Source: Gemmatimonadaceae bacterium (lineage in GTDB: Bacteria > Gemmatimonadota > Gemmatimonadetes > Gemmatimonadales > Gemmatimonadaceae). From it: a stretch of 64,000 nucleotides of DNA. Every line of letters begins with the position of its first letter. Within the stretch, counting starts at the first letter, position 1. Positions 27,609 to 35,801 of the stretch are shown one piece after another. Where the stretch lies: assembly GCA_025931335.1 (NCBI GenBank), contig JAICNG010000004.1, positions 1-64,000 of the forward strand, in the 5' to 3' direction. Under the pieces are notes generated by a model. That model was not told where the DNA came from and did not search any database. It saw only the letters and a program-made list of their open reading frames with translations. Position numbers and translations under genes: made by a program.

Positions 27609-28046
27609 TCACTTGCTGACGATCATCTTCTTCACCTTGACCTCGCCATCGACCTCGATGCGATAGAGGTACACGCCCGAGGCGACTTCACGCGAGGAGC
27701 CGAGGTAGTGGCCATCCCAGTAGGCGGTGTACGCCCCGCACTTCAACCGCACGTTCAAGAGCTGCTGTCCCGTTCCCTGCAAGATCGGTACGGCAACGAG
27801 CTGCGCCAGAATGTTGTAGATCCTCAGGGACACCACGTGCTCCCGACCGGTCTCCTGACAGGTAGCCAGGTCGCCGATGACAAACGGGATCGTCGTGGTC
27901 GGGTTGAACGGGTTTGGGTAGTTCTGTCCCAGTTCAACTCCGGGGCGCTCACGAACCGGCGGGGGTTGAGCTTCCTGGGCTTGCCCGATCGTCGGTGCGA
28001 GTACGCCTAGGGCGAGCACACAGAGTGCTGCCCATCGGTGCCTCAT
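27609..28046 (-). CDS. Small secreted protein consisting of a FlgD/T9SS-type C-terminal module
   Basis: A 145-residue protein: signal peptide (WAALCVLALGVLAPTIGQAQ), a short Pro/Glu linker, then GQNYPNPFNPTTTIPF and YWDGHYLGSSREVASGVYLY ending KVKKMIVSK. This is the FlgD-Ig/type A sorting module normally found at the very C-terminus of large secreted proteins in Bacteroidetes and relatives. Here it is almost the whole mature protein. Two Cys residues (CQETGREH and LKCGAYT) may pair. ATG at 28046 places the signal peptide at the N-terminus. It has its own strong promoter and converges on a terminator hairpin. Confidence 0.8.
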   Translation of the reverse strand: MRHRWAALCVLALGVLAPTIGQAQEAQPPPVRERPGVELGQNYPNPFNPTTTIPFVIGDLATCQETGREHVVSLRIYNILAQLVAVPILQGTGQQLLNVRLKCGAYTAYWDGHYLGSSREVASGVYLYRIEVDGEVKVKKMIVSK

Positions 28047-28127
28047 GCGCCTTCTCCAGACTGACGAAGTAAGAGGTCTCTCTCCCGCTCCTGGAAACAG
28101 GTGGTACGATCGCTTGCCGTGTTCGCG

Positions 28128-28156
28128 AACATAGGATGCGGTTCGGGCGGTGTCAA
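28128..28156 (-). promoter_or_regulatory. Strong sigma70-type promoter for the small secreted protein
   Basis: Minus-strand TTGACA (28156-28151), 17-base spacer, TATGTT (28133-28128). Leader of about 75 bases to the ATG at 28046. It lies 28 bases beyond the stop of selB, in an AT-richer patch. This is one of the best promoter matches in the window. Confidence 0.8.
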
Positions 28157-28183
28157 GCAACCCAAAAACGCATCTGAAGCAAA

Positions 28184-30034
28184 CTACGGACCTAACAATA
28201 CCCTTCCCGACGAACGCCGTTCCGTGATGTGGAGCCTGTCGCAGTACTCCAGGAACGGGATCAGGAACTTCCGGGAGAATCCGAGTATCTCCCGAAGCTC
28301 CGCCGGCGTGTGCTCCTCCCCCGGCCGCATGGTCGTGCGCAGACGCCCGATCAGGTCCTCCGCGGCAGCCCGGTGGAACCAGCGATCCGCCTCGACCGCC
28401 ACGAGGTGATGCTCGCGCTCGAGCAGCCGCAGAAGCGGGACCACGTCCGGTCCATGCATCGCCTCGAGCTCCCCGGCACTGGGCGGCTCTCGCCCGGCGC
28501 GCTCCAGTGTCTGGAGGAGGTCGTCCCGCAGTCGTGTCTGGCGATCGCTGAGGCGCGGCCCCCAGCCCCGCCGCGCGATCAGCCCCCCGTGCAGTTGGAG
28601 GTCCCCCGCCGCGACCGCCTCCTGGACGATCGCCTCGGTGACGTCCGCTGGTGCACCGAGCCGGGCGCGAATCGACTGGAGGGGTGCGCCCGGCTCGAGC
28701 GGGGCCCCCGCGTGGTGCTCGTCGACGAGGCGCAGCAGCGTCTGGCGCGCCCGCCGCACCGCCTCCACGGAGTACACTCGATCGCCGATCCGTCGCGTGC
28801 CTAACGACGCGTCCGGGCCGGCCAGCTCGGCGGCGTCACCGGGGCGCGCCCCGAGCCGGACGGGGAGCGAGGCGACGGCGACACCGCGCGGGCCCGCGTC
28901 GGCCAGATGTCGCTCGAGCCGCTCGGCGACGCTCGCCGCCGACTCGCGCCACGGCCGGGCGCGCCGGCCGTGCGGCGTCGGGTCGTCGATGATGCCGCCG
29001 CCTACGGTCACGAGCGGCGTTTCCCCGCGCAGGACGAAGCGATCTCCGGCTCGCGCGATCACCGGATCGTCGAGGACGATGCGCGCGGCGGCGGTGGACC
29101 CTGGCCGCACGATGCCACCCGCGGCGACGAGTCGAGCCCCGACATCGGCGGTGCCGAGGTGAAAGCGGAGCTGGGTCCGCGGCCCCAGCGCCCGTCGCGC
29201 ACTCGGCAACATCTCCACGTGCGCGAGCACGACGGTCGTTGGGAGCCACGAGTCATCCGCCACCAGCACCTGCCCGCGCCGCAGCTCCGACACCTCGACA
29301 CCGGCGAGTGCGACCGCTGCGCGCATTCCCGTCGTGGCGGCGGGGATCGAGCGGCCGTGCGATTCGAGACCGCGAACGCGCACGGCCTTACCCAGGGGCA
29401 TCACGCGGCCGACGCCCTCGCGCCGAAGGGTGCCGCTCCAGACCGTGCCGGTGACGACGGTGCCCGTTCCCTTGAGCGAGAACGCCCGATCGATCGGCAT
29501 CCGGAACAGGTCGTCGCCGTCCCGTGGCGGCAGCGCGACGGCAGCGGCAGCGATCGCATCACGGAGCCCGCCGATCCCTTCGCCGGACACCGTCGAGGTC
29601 GGCACAATGGACGCCGAGGCGAGCGGCGAGCCCGCCAACGTGGCGCGAATGTCGTCGCGCACGAGCTCGAGCCACTCGGCATCGACGAGGTCGCATTTCG
29701 ACAACGCCACGACACCCCCGCGAACCCCGAGCAATCGCAGAATGTTGAGATGCTCGCGCGTCTGCGGCATGATGCCTTCGTCAGCGGCGATGACGAGCAG
29801 CGCGAGATCGATGCCGGTCGCGCCGGCGACCATGTTGCGCACGAAGGCCTCGTGGCCCGGCACATCGACGACGCCCAGCATGAGGTCGTCGCGAAGGCGA
29901 AGCGGGGCGAATCCGAGGTCGATGGTGATGCCGCGCCGCTTCTCCTCCTCGAGGCGATCGGTGTCGACGCCGGTCAACGCCTTCACGAGCGCCGTCTTTC
30001 CGTGATCGACGTGGCCAGCCGTCCCGAGGATCAT
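28184..30034 (-). CDS. selB: Selenocysteine-specific elongation factor SelB
   Basis: SelB delivers Sec-tRNA to in-frame UGA codons marked by a SECIS hairpin. The 616-residue product has GTPase motifs GHVDHGKTALVKALTG, DVPGHEAFVRNM and SKCDLVD, an EF-Tu-like beta-barrel region (SLKGTGTVVTGTVWSG), and a C-terminal array of winged helices (about 380-616, ending REILGFSRKFLIPFLEYCDR). Start ATG 30034 overlaps the recO stop. No selA, selD, tRNA-Sec or recognisable selenoprotein gene lies in the window. Confidence 0.95.
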   Translation of the reverse strand: MILGTAGHVDHGKTALVKALTGVDTDRLEEEKRRGITIDLGFAPLRLRDDLMLGVVDVPGHEAFVRNMVAGATGIDLALLVIAADEGIMPQTREHLNILRLLGVRGGVVALSKCDLVDAEWLELVRDDIRATLAGSPLASASIVPTSTVSGEGIGGLRDAIAAAAVALPPRDGDDLFRMPIDRAFSLKGTGTVVTGTVWSGTLRREGVGRVMPLGKAVRVRGLESHGRSIPAATTGMRAAVALAGVEVSELRRGQVLVADDSWLPTTVVLAHVEMLPSARRALGPRTQLRFHLGTADVGARLVAAGGIVRPGSTAAARIVLDDPVIARAGDRFVLRGETPLVTVGGGIIDDPTPHGRRARPWRESAASVAERLERHLADAGPRGVAVASLPVRLGARPGDAAELAGPDASLGTRRIGDRVYSVEAVRRARQTLLRLVDEHHAGAPLEPGAPLQSIRARLGAPADVTEAIVQEAVAAGDLQLHGGLIARRGWGPRLSDRQTRLRDDLLQTLERAGREPPSAGELEAMHGPDVVPLLRLLEREHHLVAVEADRWFHRAAAEDLIGRLRTTMRPGEEHTPAELREILGFSRKFLIPFLEYCDRLHITERRSSGRVLLGP

Positions 30035-30792
30035 CCCCGACTCCAGGGCGCGTGCTCCCACATCTCGAACGCGCGCAGCGCGCGATCCTGCGCGAGATGC
30101 TCATGTAGAAACTCGCGCAACAGCCGCTGGTGGGCGCGGCTGTCGGGATCGGACATCTTCCCGGGGCGCTCATCGGCCATCCACGCGCCGAGTCGCGCCC
30201 GCTCGGTGGCCGGGAGCGTTCGTCCCGATGGGTGCAGTCGCGCGCACGTCGCGCACAGCACCCCACCCGCCGTATGGCTGAACGGAACCGCGTCGGCGAG
30301 CGCAACCTCGGAGTGACACGCGCTGCAGCTGTCGAGCGACGGGGCGAACCCCAGCTCACCGACGAGCCGCCACGCGCCCGCGAGGGTCACCTCGCGTGTC
30401 TCGTCAGGCGCGGCCAGCGCCAGCTCGTCGAGCGAGCGCGAGAGCGCATCGAACAGCGAGACCTGCCGCTCGTCGGTCGCGAAGCGCAGCACCAGCTCGG
30501 CGAGCGCGGAGGCCCCCGCGAAGCGACCCAGATCGGAGGCGAGCCCGGGACGCGCGTGGGTGGGATCGAATGCACACAGCGTCTGGAGGTCGCGCTGCTC
30601 GCGCACCTGCACCTCGACCGTGCCTTCGGCGAACAGGTCGAGAGAGCTGCCGAAGCGCTTCGTGGACCGTCGGGCCCCGCGCGCCAGCACCGAGAGCACC
30701 CCGGCTTCGCGGGTCGCCAGGCGGAGAATGCGTGACGTCTCGGAGTAATCGAATGCGTGGAGGACGATCGCGTCGGTGACGAGCAAGGGCAT
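30031..30792 (-). CDS. recO: DNA repair protein RecO
   Basis: RecO with RecR loads RecA at gaps. The 253-residue product has the N-terminal OB-fold start LLVTDAIVLHAFDYSETSRI, the helical middle, and a zinc motif with CSACHSE and CATC about 25 residues apart. ATG at 30792 gives MPLLVTDAIVL. Overlaps selB by four bases. Confidence 0.93.
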   Translation of the reverse strand: MPLLVTDAIVLHAFDYSETSRILRLATREAGVLSVLARGARRSTKRFGSSLDLFAEGTVEVQVREQRDLQTLCAFDPTHARPGLASDLGRFAGASALAELVLRFATDERQVSLFDALSRSLDELALAAPDETREVTLAGAWRLVGELGFAPSLDSCSACHSEVALADAVPFSHTAGGVLCATCARLHPSGRTLPATERARLGAWMADERPGKMSDPDSRAHQRLLREFLHEHLAQDRALRAFEMWEHAPWSRG

Positions 30793-30835
30793 GCCCGTAA
30801 AATACGGATCGGCGCGGAGAGGGCACAGAGGGGGA

Positions 30836-30970
30836 TAGATCAACGTCCGCAGACGTCAGGGATCAGACGTCAGGTATCAGGATGCAGAAACGGCAACGGC
30901 ATTGCGCGACCGACGTTTCTGACCACTGACTTCTGACGTCTGACTCCTGACGTCTGCGGCCGTTGATCTA
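30836..30970. repeat. Long hairpin of GACGTCAG-type words (class A, copy 1)
   Basis: The left arm starts tagatcaacg and contains ccgcagacgtcagg; the right arm ends ccgttgatcta and includes the btuB stop codon. The arms pair over about 55 bp with few mismatches, the loop being some 20 bases. Repeated words are cagacgtcag and tcag spaced by 3 bases. Very similar words reappear at 58606-58736. Confidence 0.92.
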
Positions 30971-32836
30971 CCACGCGAACTCCACTCGCCCGCCAAGAAG
31001 AAGCGTTCTCCCCGGCGCCCGGTAGTTCAGAATCGCCTCGTACTCCGCATCGAGGGCATTCTCGAGACGCAGGGTGAGCGCGACGTCGGCGCCACGACGG
31101 TGAGCGACACGAAGCTCACCGGCAATGTCGAACGTCGAGTACCAGGGCAAGCGCACGTAGCCCACGTCGTGGCGGCTGCCCACGCGATGCGCGGTCACCG
31201 CGAGCGATCCTCGTCCCGCTGCGTACAAGAGTGTCGCGCTCGCCGTGTGCGTGGGGCGCCGCAGGAGACGCTGCCCTTCCCTGCCGAAATCATCCTTCGT
31301 GATCTCGGTGTCGAGGTAGGTGTAGGCCGCGGAGACCGCCAGACCCGTTGACGTGCGGACGCTCGCCTCGAGCTCGACGCCGGTGGCGGCGGCCCGGCCG
31401 ATGTTCGCGAAGGTGCCGAACACGGACGAGTCGGGAGGAAAGGCGATGAAGTCGACGCGGTCGCGGAATCGCTGATCGAACCACGTCACGGCGATCGTCG
31501 TGCGATCGGCGAACAGCTCCTGCTCCAGGCTCAGCTCGACGCTTCGCGAGCGCTCCGGCTCGAGCGCCGCATTCCCCCGCGTGAACGACGTGTTGAACAC
31601 CTCGGCGAACGCCGGCTCCTTGAACGCCGTTCCCACGGTGGCCCGGGCGCGCGTGCCCGTCGCGAAGCGCCAGGCGCCGCTCGCGCGCGAGGTCACGAAC
31701 GTTCCGAACTTCTCGTTGTCGTCGACGCGCGTGCCGACCGTCGCGACCCAGGGAGCGCCGCGTCCGGCGAGCAGCTGAACGTAGTAGCCGCGGTTGATTC
31801 GCGACGCCTCGAAGTTCGAGGTGTTCCGCTCCCGCTGCCGAGTCCATTCCGCCCCGGTCGTAAGGGTGGCGTCGAGCGGGAGGCTCACATCGACTCGCCC
31901 ATCGACGACGCGCCGCGACCCCTCCGACTCGTCATGGTACGCGAAGTCGCCCGGTCGATCGACCTGGTTGTCCGAGACGGCATCGAGCTCGTTCGTTCCA
32001 GCGGTCACGCGGAGGGTCGCCCGTTCGGACAGCGGCGTCGTCGCCTCGAGGCCGGCCACCAGCCGCTTCTCGCGCCGGTACTGATTGCTGTCCACCGGCG
32101 TCCCCAGAAAATCGGTGGGATAGTGATAGGTGGCGTCGGAGTGCCTCACCATGGCGCGGAGCGCCCCGCCGGCCGCCGGCTCGAGGCGAAACCCGGCGCT
32201 CGCCTGACGATTCCGATAGCCGTTGTTGAAGTCGAGCACGCCGTCGGTCTCATGTGACGACGCGGCGGCCGCGAAGCTGGTGATCCCACGAACGATGGTG
32301 ACGTTGCCGGTGGCGTCGCGCGTCGCGTACGTCCCCCCACGCGCCGCGAGGTCGAGGCGCGACCGGGAGGCATGTTTGGTGAAGATCTGAATGACACCGG
32401 TGACCGCATCGGATCCCCAGAGCACGCTGGCCGGCCCACGCACGACCTCGATGCGGTCGACATCGGCCACCGAGACGTGCGCGAGGTCGATCGCGCCGCC
32501 GGCGTCGTTCAGCGGCACGCCGTCGATCAGCACCTTCGTGTAGTCACTCTCGCCACCGCGCAAAAAAAACGCGGTCTGCGATCCGAAGGAGCCCGATTGC
32601 ACGACCGATGCGCCTGGAACATCGCGGAGGGCGTCGGTGAGCCGCGTGATTCCGCGCGCGCGCAGCTCCGCCCCGGTGATCACGGTGATCGCCGCGGGGG
32701 TGCGTTCCCGGGCGATCGGAAGCCGCGTGGCCGTCACCGTCACCGGCGACAGCGTGACGGTATCCTGCGGGACCTGAGCGCGGCCGACCCTGGGGAGGGC
32801 GAGCAACAGGACTGGGATGACATGCAATCGCGTCAT
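30968..32836 (-). CDS. btuB: TonB-dependent cobalamin-type outer-membrane receptor (BtuB-like)
   Basis: A 622-residue outer-membrane receptor: signal peptide (VIPVLLLALPRVGRAQ), TonB-box-like VTVTATRLP, plug domain (LTDALRDVPGASVV, GGESDYTKVLIDGVPLND, VEVVRGPASVLWGSDAVTG-type motif) and a 22-strand-type barrel ending in VEFAW, with C-terminal aromatic. Last gene of the operon riboswitch-btuF-btuC-btuD-btuB; that context is the main evidence for cobalamin rather than another siderophore-like ligand. Confidence 0.92.
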   Translation of the reverse strand: MTRLHVIPVLLLALPRVGRAQVPQDTVTLSPVTVTATRLPIARERTPAAITVITGAELRARGITRLTDALRDVPGASVVQSGSFGSQTAFFLRGGESDYTKVLIDGVPLNDAGGAIDLAHVSVADVDRIEVVRGPASVLWGSDAVTGVIQIFTKHASRSRLDLAARGGTYATRDATGNVTIVRGITSFAAAASSHETDGVLDFNNGYRNRQASAGFRLEPAAGGALRAMVRHSDATYHYPTDFLGTPVDSNQYRREKRLVAGLEATTPLSERATLRVTAGTNELDAVSDNQVDRPGDFAYHDESEGSRRVVDGRVDVSLPLDATLTTGAEWTRQRERNTSNFEASRINRGYYVQLLAGRGAPWVATVGTRVDDNEKFGTFVTSRASGAWRFATGTRARATVGTAFKEPAFAEVFNTSFTRGNAALEPERSRSVELSLEQELFADRTTIAVTWFDQRFRDRVDFIAFPPDSSVFGTFANIGRAAATGVELEASVRTSTGLAVSAAYTYLDTEITKDDFGREGQRLLRRPTHTASATLLYAAGRGSLAVTAHRVGSRHDVGYVRLPWYSTFDIAGELRVAHRRGADVALTLRLENALDAEYEAILNYRAPGRTLLLGGRVEFAW

Positions 32837-33660
32837 GACCGGGGCTCCGAACCGTCGAGGGGTAGACTGCCTGACGAGTGCCGGGTTCCGCGCAGCGGCA
32901 CGAGGGTGGGCGCGCCCACGGCGGGGTCGCGCGTGACGACGAGCGGCCACTGATACACTCGCTCGAGGGTACTCGCCTGCATCACGGCGTGGGGCGGGCC
33001 GGCGGCCGCCACGCGCCCCTCGTGGAGCAGCACCATCACCCCCGCGAATCGCGCAATGAGGTTGAGCTGGTGACTGATGACGAGCACGGTCCGTCCGCTC
33101 CGCGCGAGCGTCGCGAAGAGCTCGAACATCGCCATCTCGTGTCCCACATCGAGGAAGGTGGTGGGCTCGTCGAGGACGAGCGCATCGCCGCCCTGCGCCA
33201 GCGCCCGGGCGATCCGGGCCCGCTGCCATTCGCCGCCGGAGAGCGCGAGGATGTCGCGCATCGCGAGGTCCGCGACACCGGCATCGCCCATCGCCTGCTC
33301 GACGAGCGCGACATCGCGCGGCATCGCGGCTCGCCAGGGCCCTTCGTGGGGATAGCGCCCGAGGGCGACGTACTCGTGCACAGGAAGCGAAAAGACTGCA
33401 CTCTCACGCTGCGGCACCACCGCCACGCGCCGCGCGAGGTCGCGTGCGTCGAACGTCTCGATCGGGCGTGAGGCGATCTCGATCCGGCCCGCCTGCCTCG
33501 GCATGCGGCGAAGCAGCAGGCGCACGAGCGTGCTCTTGCCGCTTCCGTTCGGGCCGACGATCGCCGTCAGCGTTCCCGCCGCGGCAGAGAGCGACACGCC
33601 CGAGAGCGCCTCACGAGTCGCCCGGGGGTAGCGTGCCGTCACCTCGTGAAAGCGGATCAT
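32833..33660 (-). CDS. btuD: Cobalamin/iron-type ABC transporter ATPase (BtuD-like)
   Basis: A 275-residue ATPase with full canonical motifs: Walker A GPNGSGKST, Q-loop VVPQRE, signature LSGGEWQRARIARAL, Walker B ALVLDEPTTFLD, H-switch VISHQLN. It powers BtuC. It is a useful in-window contrast to the degenerate MlaF. The C-terminal 40 residues run past the usual end. Overlaps btuB and btuC by four bases each. Confidence 0.93.
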   Translation of the reverse strand: MIRFHEVTARYPRATREALSGVSLSAAAGTLTAIVGPNGSGKSTLVRLLLRRMPRQAGRIEIASRPIETFDARDLARRVAVVPQRESAVFSLPVHEYVALGRYPHEGPWRAAMPRDVALVEQAMGDAGVADLAMRDILALSGGEWQRARIARALAQGGDALVLDEPTTFLDVGHEMAMFELFATLARSGRTVLVISHQLNLIARFAGVMVLLHEGRVAAAGPPHAVMQASTLERVYQWPLVVTRDPAVGAPTLVPLRGTRHSSGSLPLDGSEPRS

Positions 33661-34631
33661 GCCAGCTTCCGGATACGCAAGAGGAAGAACGGCACGCCGA
33701 GGAGTGCGGTCACCGCGCCGAGCGGGAGCTCGGCGGGCGGCACGGCGGTGCGCGCGACCAGATCTGCGGCGACCAGAAGTGCCGCCCCGACCAGCGCGGC
33801 TCCGGCAATGATCGGCCGGTGGCGGCGCACGCCGAACGCGCGGACGATGTGCGGCACCATGAGCCCGACGAAGCCGATCAGGCCGGCGGCCGCCACCGTC
33901 GCCGCGGCGAGCAGCGAGCTCGCGAGGTAGATCCGGCGGGCGCTTCGATCGACGTCGAGTCCCAGCGCCGCGGCAGGCTCCTCGCCGAGCGCGAGCACAT
34001 CGATGTCACGGGCCATCAACAAGAGCAGCGCGCCGCCCACGAGCACGTACGCGGAGAGCCACCGAATCTGTGGCCAGCCGGCGTCGGCGACCGAACCCAT
34101 CATCCACCACACCGCCCCACGCACCGTATTCGGCGGTGCGTTGGCGAGCACCACCATGATCACGGCGTTGGCGAACGCCCCCATGATGACGCCCGCCATG
34201 ATGAGCACGCGAGGATCGGCGCGGCCCCCCGCGGCGCGCGCGATGAGCAGCACCGCGCCCACGGACGCCCCGGCGCCGAGGCAGGCGAAGATGGGGATCG
34301 TCGATGCGTCCCGCACGCCGGCGCCGAACGCGAGCACGGCGCCAACGGCCGCGCCGCCGGAGACACCGAGGAGGTACGGCTCCGCGAGCGCGTTCCGCAA
34401 CGATCCCTGCAACGCGCCCCCAGCCATGCCGAGCGCCGCGCCCACGATGAGCGCGAGCGTCAGGCGGGGAAGCCGGATCGACCGCACGATCGCGATCGCG
34501 TTGGCGTCGCCGACGCCGAGGAGGCCGTCGCGCACCTCACGCAGCCCGAGGGGCACCGGACCGAGCGCGATGGCGAGCACGCACAGCGCGCCGAGGATGG
34601 CGAGACCGCCAAGCCACAGGGTGGCGCGCAT
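33657..34631 (-). CDS. btuC: Cobalamin/iron-type ABC transporter permease (BtuC-like)
   Basis: A 324-residue FecCD-family permease with about ten membrane helices. Typical motifs: RLPRLTLALIVGAALGMAGG, LQGSLRNALAEPYLLGVSGG, GFVGLMVPHIVRAFGVRRHR and PPAELPLGAVTALLGVPFF. ATG at 34631 shares one base with the btuF stop. The open frame upstream is a shadow of btuF. Confidence 0.94.
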   Translation of the reverse strand: MRATLWLGGLAILGALCVLAIALGPVPLGLREVRDGLLGVGDANAIAIVRSIRLPRLTLALIVGAALGMAGGALQGSLRNALAEPYLLGVSGGAAVGAVLAFGAGVRDASTIPIFACLGAGASVGAVLLIARAAGGRADPRVLIMAGVIMGAFANAVIMVVLANAPPNTVRGAVWWMMGSVADAGWPQIRWLSAYVLVGGALLLLMARDIDVLALGEEPAAALGLDVDRSARRIYLASSLLAAATVAAAGLIGFVGLMVPHIVRAFGVRRHRPIIAGAALVGAALLVAADLVARTAVPPAELPLGAVTALLGVPFFLLRIRKLA

Positions 34632-35533
34632 CAGCGAATCTCGATGCCCGGGTGGAGCAAGCGCGCCAGGTGCACCGCCGCCTCGCCGAGACGCACGGAC
34701 GGGCGCCCAACGAGCGTTGTGTCGACGACGCGAACCCGGCCCTCGCGGACGGCTCGAATCGCGCGCCATGCCGGATCGCGTGTCACCCTCGCCGATCCCT
34801 CGGGTCCCACGAGCACGAACTCCGGATCGCGCCGCACGACGTCCTCGAAGGTGACTTGTTGCGACGGCGCCGCGATGTCCTCGTAGACGTTGCGCGCGCC
34901 GGCGATGTCCACGAGCTGGCTGAGGAAGCTGCCGCGACCGATCGTGATGAGCGGGGCATCCCAGATGTGCCAGAACACCCGCGGGCGCGGCAGCTGCGCG
35001 GTCGCGTTGCGCACACGCACCAGCGTCCGCTGCACGGAGTCGGCGACGCTCGCTCCGGCCTCGGCGTTCCCGGTGAGCTCGCCAAGCAGGCGAGCGGCGC
35101 GGTCGAATTGCTCGACGCGATCGATGCGGAGCGCGACGACCGCGATCCGCGCGGCGCGCAGCCGGTCGTAGGCCGCGCGATTGTCCTCGCTCGCGTAGAG
35201 GATCACGAGGTCGGGACGCGCGCCAAGCACCACCTCGACGTTTGGCCGCAGCGCGTCGCCGACCGATGGGACGCGGAGCGCCGAGTCCGGGTAGACATCC
35301 CATCGGGATCGCCCGATGACCCGCGGGCCGGCGTGCACCGCGAACAGCAAGTCGGTGGTAGAGGGATTGAGCGAGACGATGCGCTGCGGGGGCCTAACGA
35401 ACCGCGGCACGGCGCCCCCGAAGTCATCGCGCGCCGCGGCGGCCGTCTGCGCCTCTGGAGGGCGCGGCCCCCGCTCGCCGCAGCCAACGGTGGCGAAGAG
35501 AAGCGTTCCGAGAATCCGAGCTCGTCGATGCAC
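34631..35533 (-). CDS. btuF: Cobalamin-type periplasmic binding protein (BtuF-like)
   Basis: A 300-residue substrate-binding protein of the BtuF/FhuD class: signal with possible lipobox TVGC (Cys18), RIVSLNPSTTDLLFAVHAG, VIGRSRWDVYPDSA, NVEVVLGARPDLVILY, and FWHIWDAPLITIGRGSF. The GTG start lies 4 bases from a stable hairpin and has no good SD, consistent with riboswitch control of its translation. First gene of the B12 uptake operon. Confidence 0.9.
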   Translation of the reverse strand: MHRRARILGTLLFATVGCGERGPRPPEAQTAAAARDDFGGAVPRFVRPPQRIVSLNPSTTDLLFAVHAGPRVIGRSRWDVYPDSALRVPSVGDALRPNVEVVLGARPDLVILYASEDNRAAYDRLRAARIAVVALRIDRVEQFDRAARLLGELTGNAEAGASVADSVQRTLVRVRNATAQLPRPRVFWHIWDAPLITIGRGSFLSQLVDIAGARNVYEDIAAPSQQVTFEDVVRRDPEFVLVGPEGSARVTRDPAWRAIRAVREGRVRVVDTTLVGRPSVRLGEAAVHLARLLHPGIEIR

Positions 35534-35536
35534 GCG

Positions 35537-35567
35537 CGGGCACCCGACCCAGGAGTCGCGGTGCCCG
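35537..35567 (-). promoter_or_regulatory. Hairpin masking the btuF translation start
   Basis: CGGGCACC (minus-strand side) pairs with GGTGCCCG over 8 bp with a 15-base loop, ending 4 bases before the btuF GTG. It sits between the cobalamin aptamer and the start codon, so it is a candidate expression platform. Which alternative pairing responds to ligand was not worked out. Confidence 0.5.
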
Positions 35568-35639
35568 TGAACGATGGCGCGCGGTCACGCCGCGCGGTCG
35601 CCACCAGCCCCTTCTCCCGAGGGTCTGCAGATGTGGCGC

Positions 35640-35795
35640 GGACGCGAGGCGTCTCCTGGCTTCGGGCCGCGTGCTCGCCTTCCCGACTCGTGTCAGTGGC
35701 GTCGTGAGCGCGCGCGTACTGCCCGTTACAGTGGCGGGACCGCGCCGGACTTGCACCGGCTTCCGGAACTCCCGTCCGCGAACGTCGATTGTCCG
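35640..35795 (-). ncRNA. Cobalamin riboswitch aptamer
   Basis: On the minus strand the region contains the B12-box parts in order: an upstream GACGGGA segment, GCCGGTGCAAGTCCGGCGCG, CCCGCCACTGTAACGGG, a second GCCACTG, and the 3' element AAGCCAGGAGACGCC (near 35650-35664). These match the conserved cobalamin aptamer core. It precedes btuF by about 100 bases. The boundaries are approximate. Confidence 0.93.
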
Positions 35796-35801
35796 GTGAG
35801 T

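Noticed and set aside
28184-28186. Selenocysteine UGA read-through at gene ends in this window
   Set aside because: No gene ending in TGA was followed by an in-frame extension of a known selenoprotein family.
30836-30970. Insertion sequence ends or MITE
   Set aside because: There is no transposase nearby, no target-site duplication flanking the arms, and the arms are made of tandem words rather than a unique terminal repeat.
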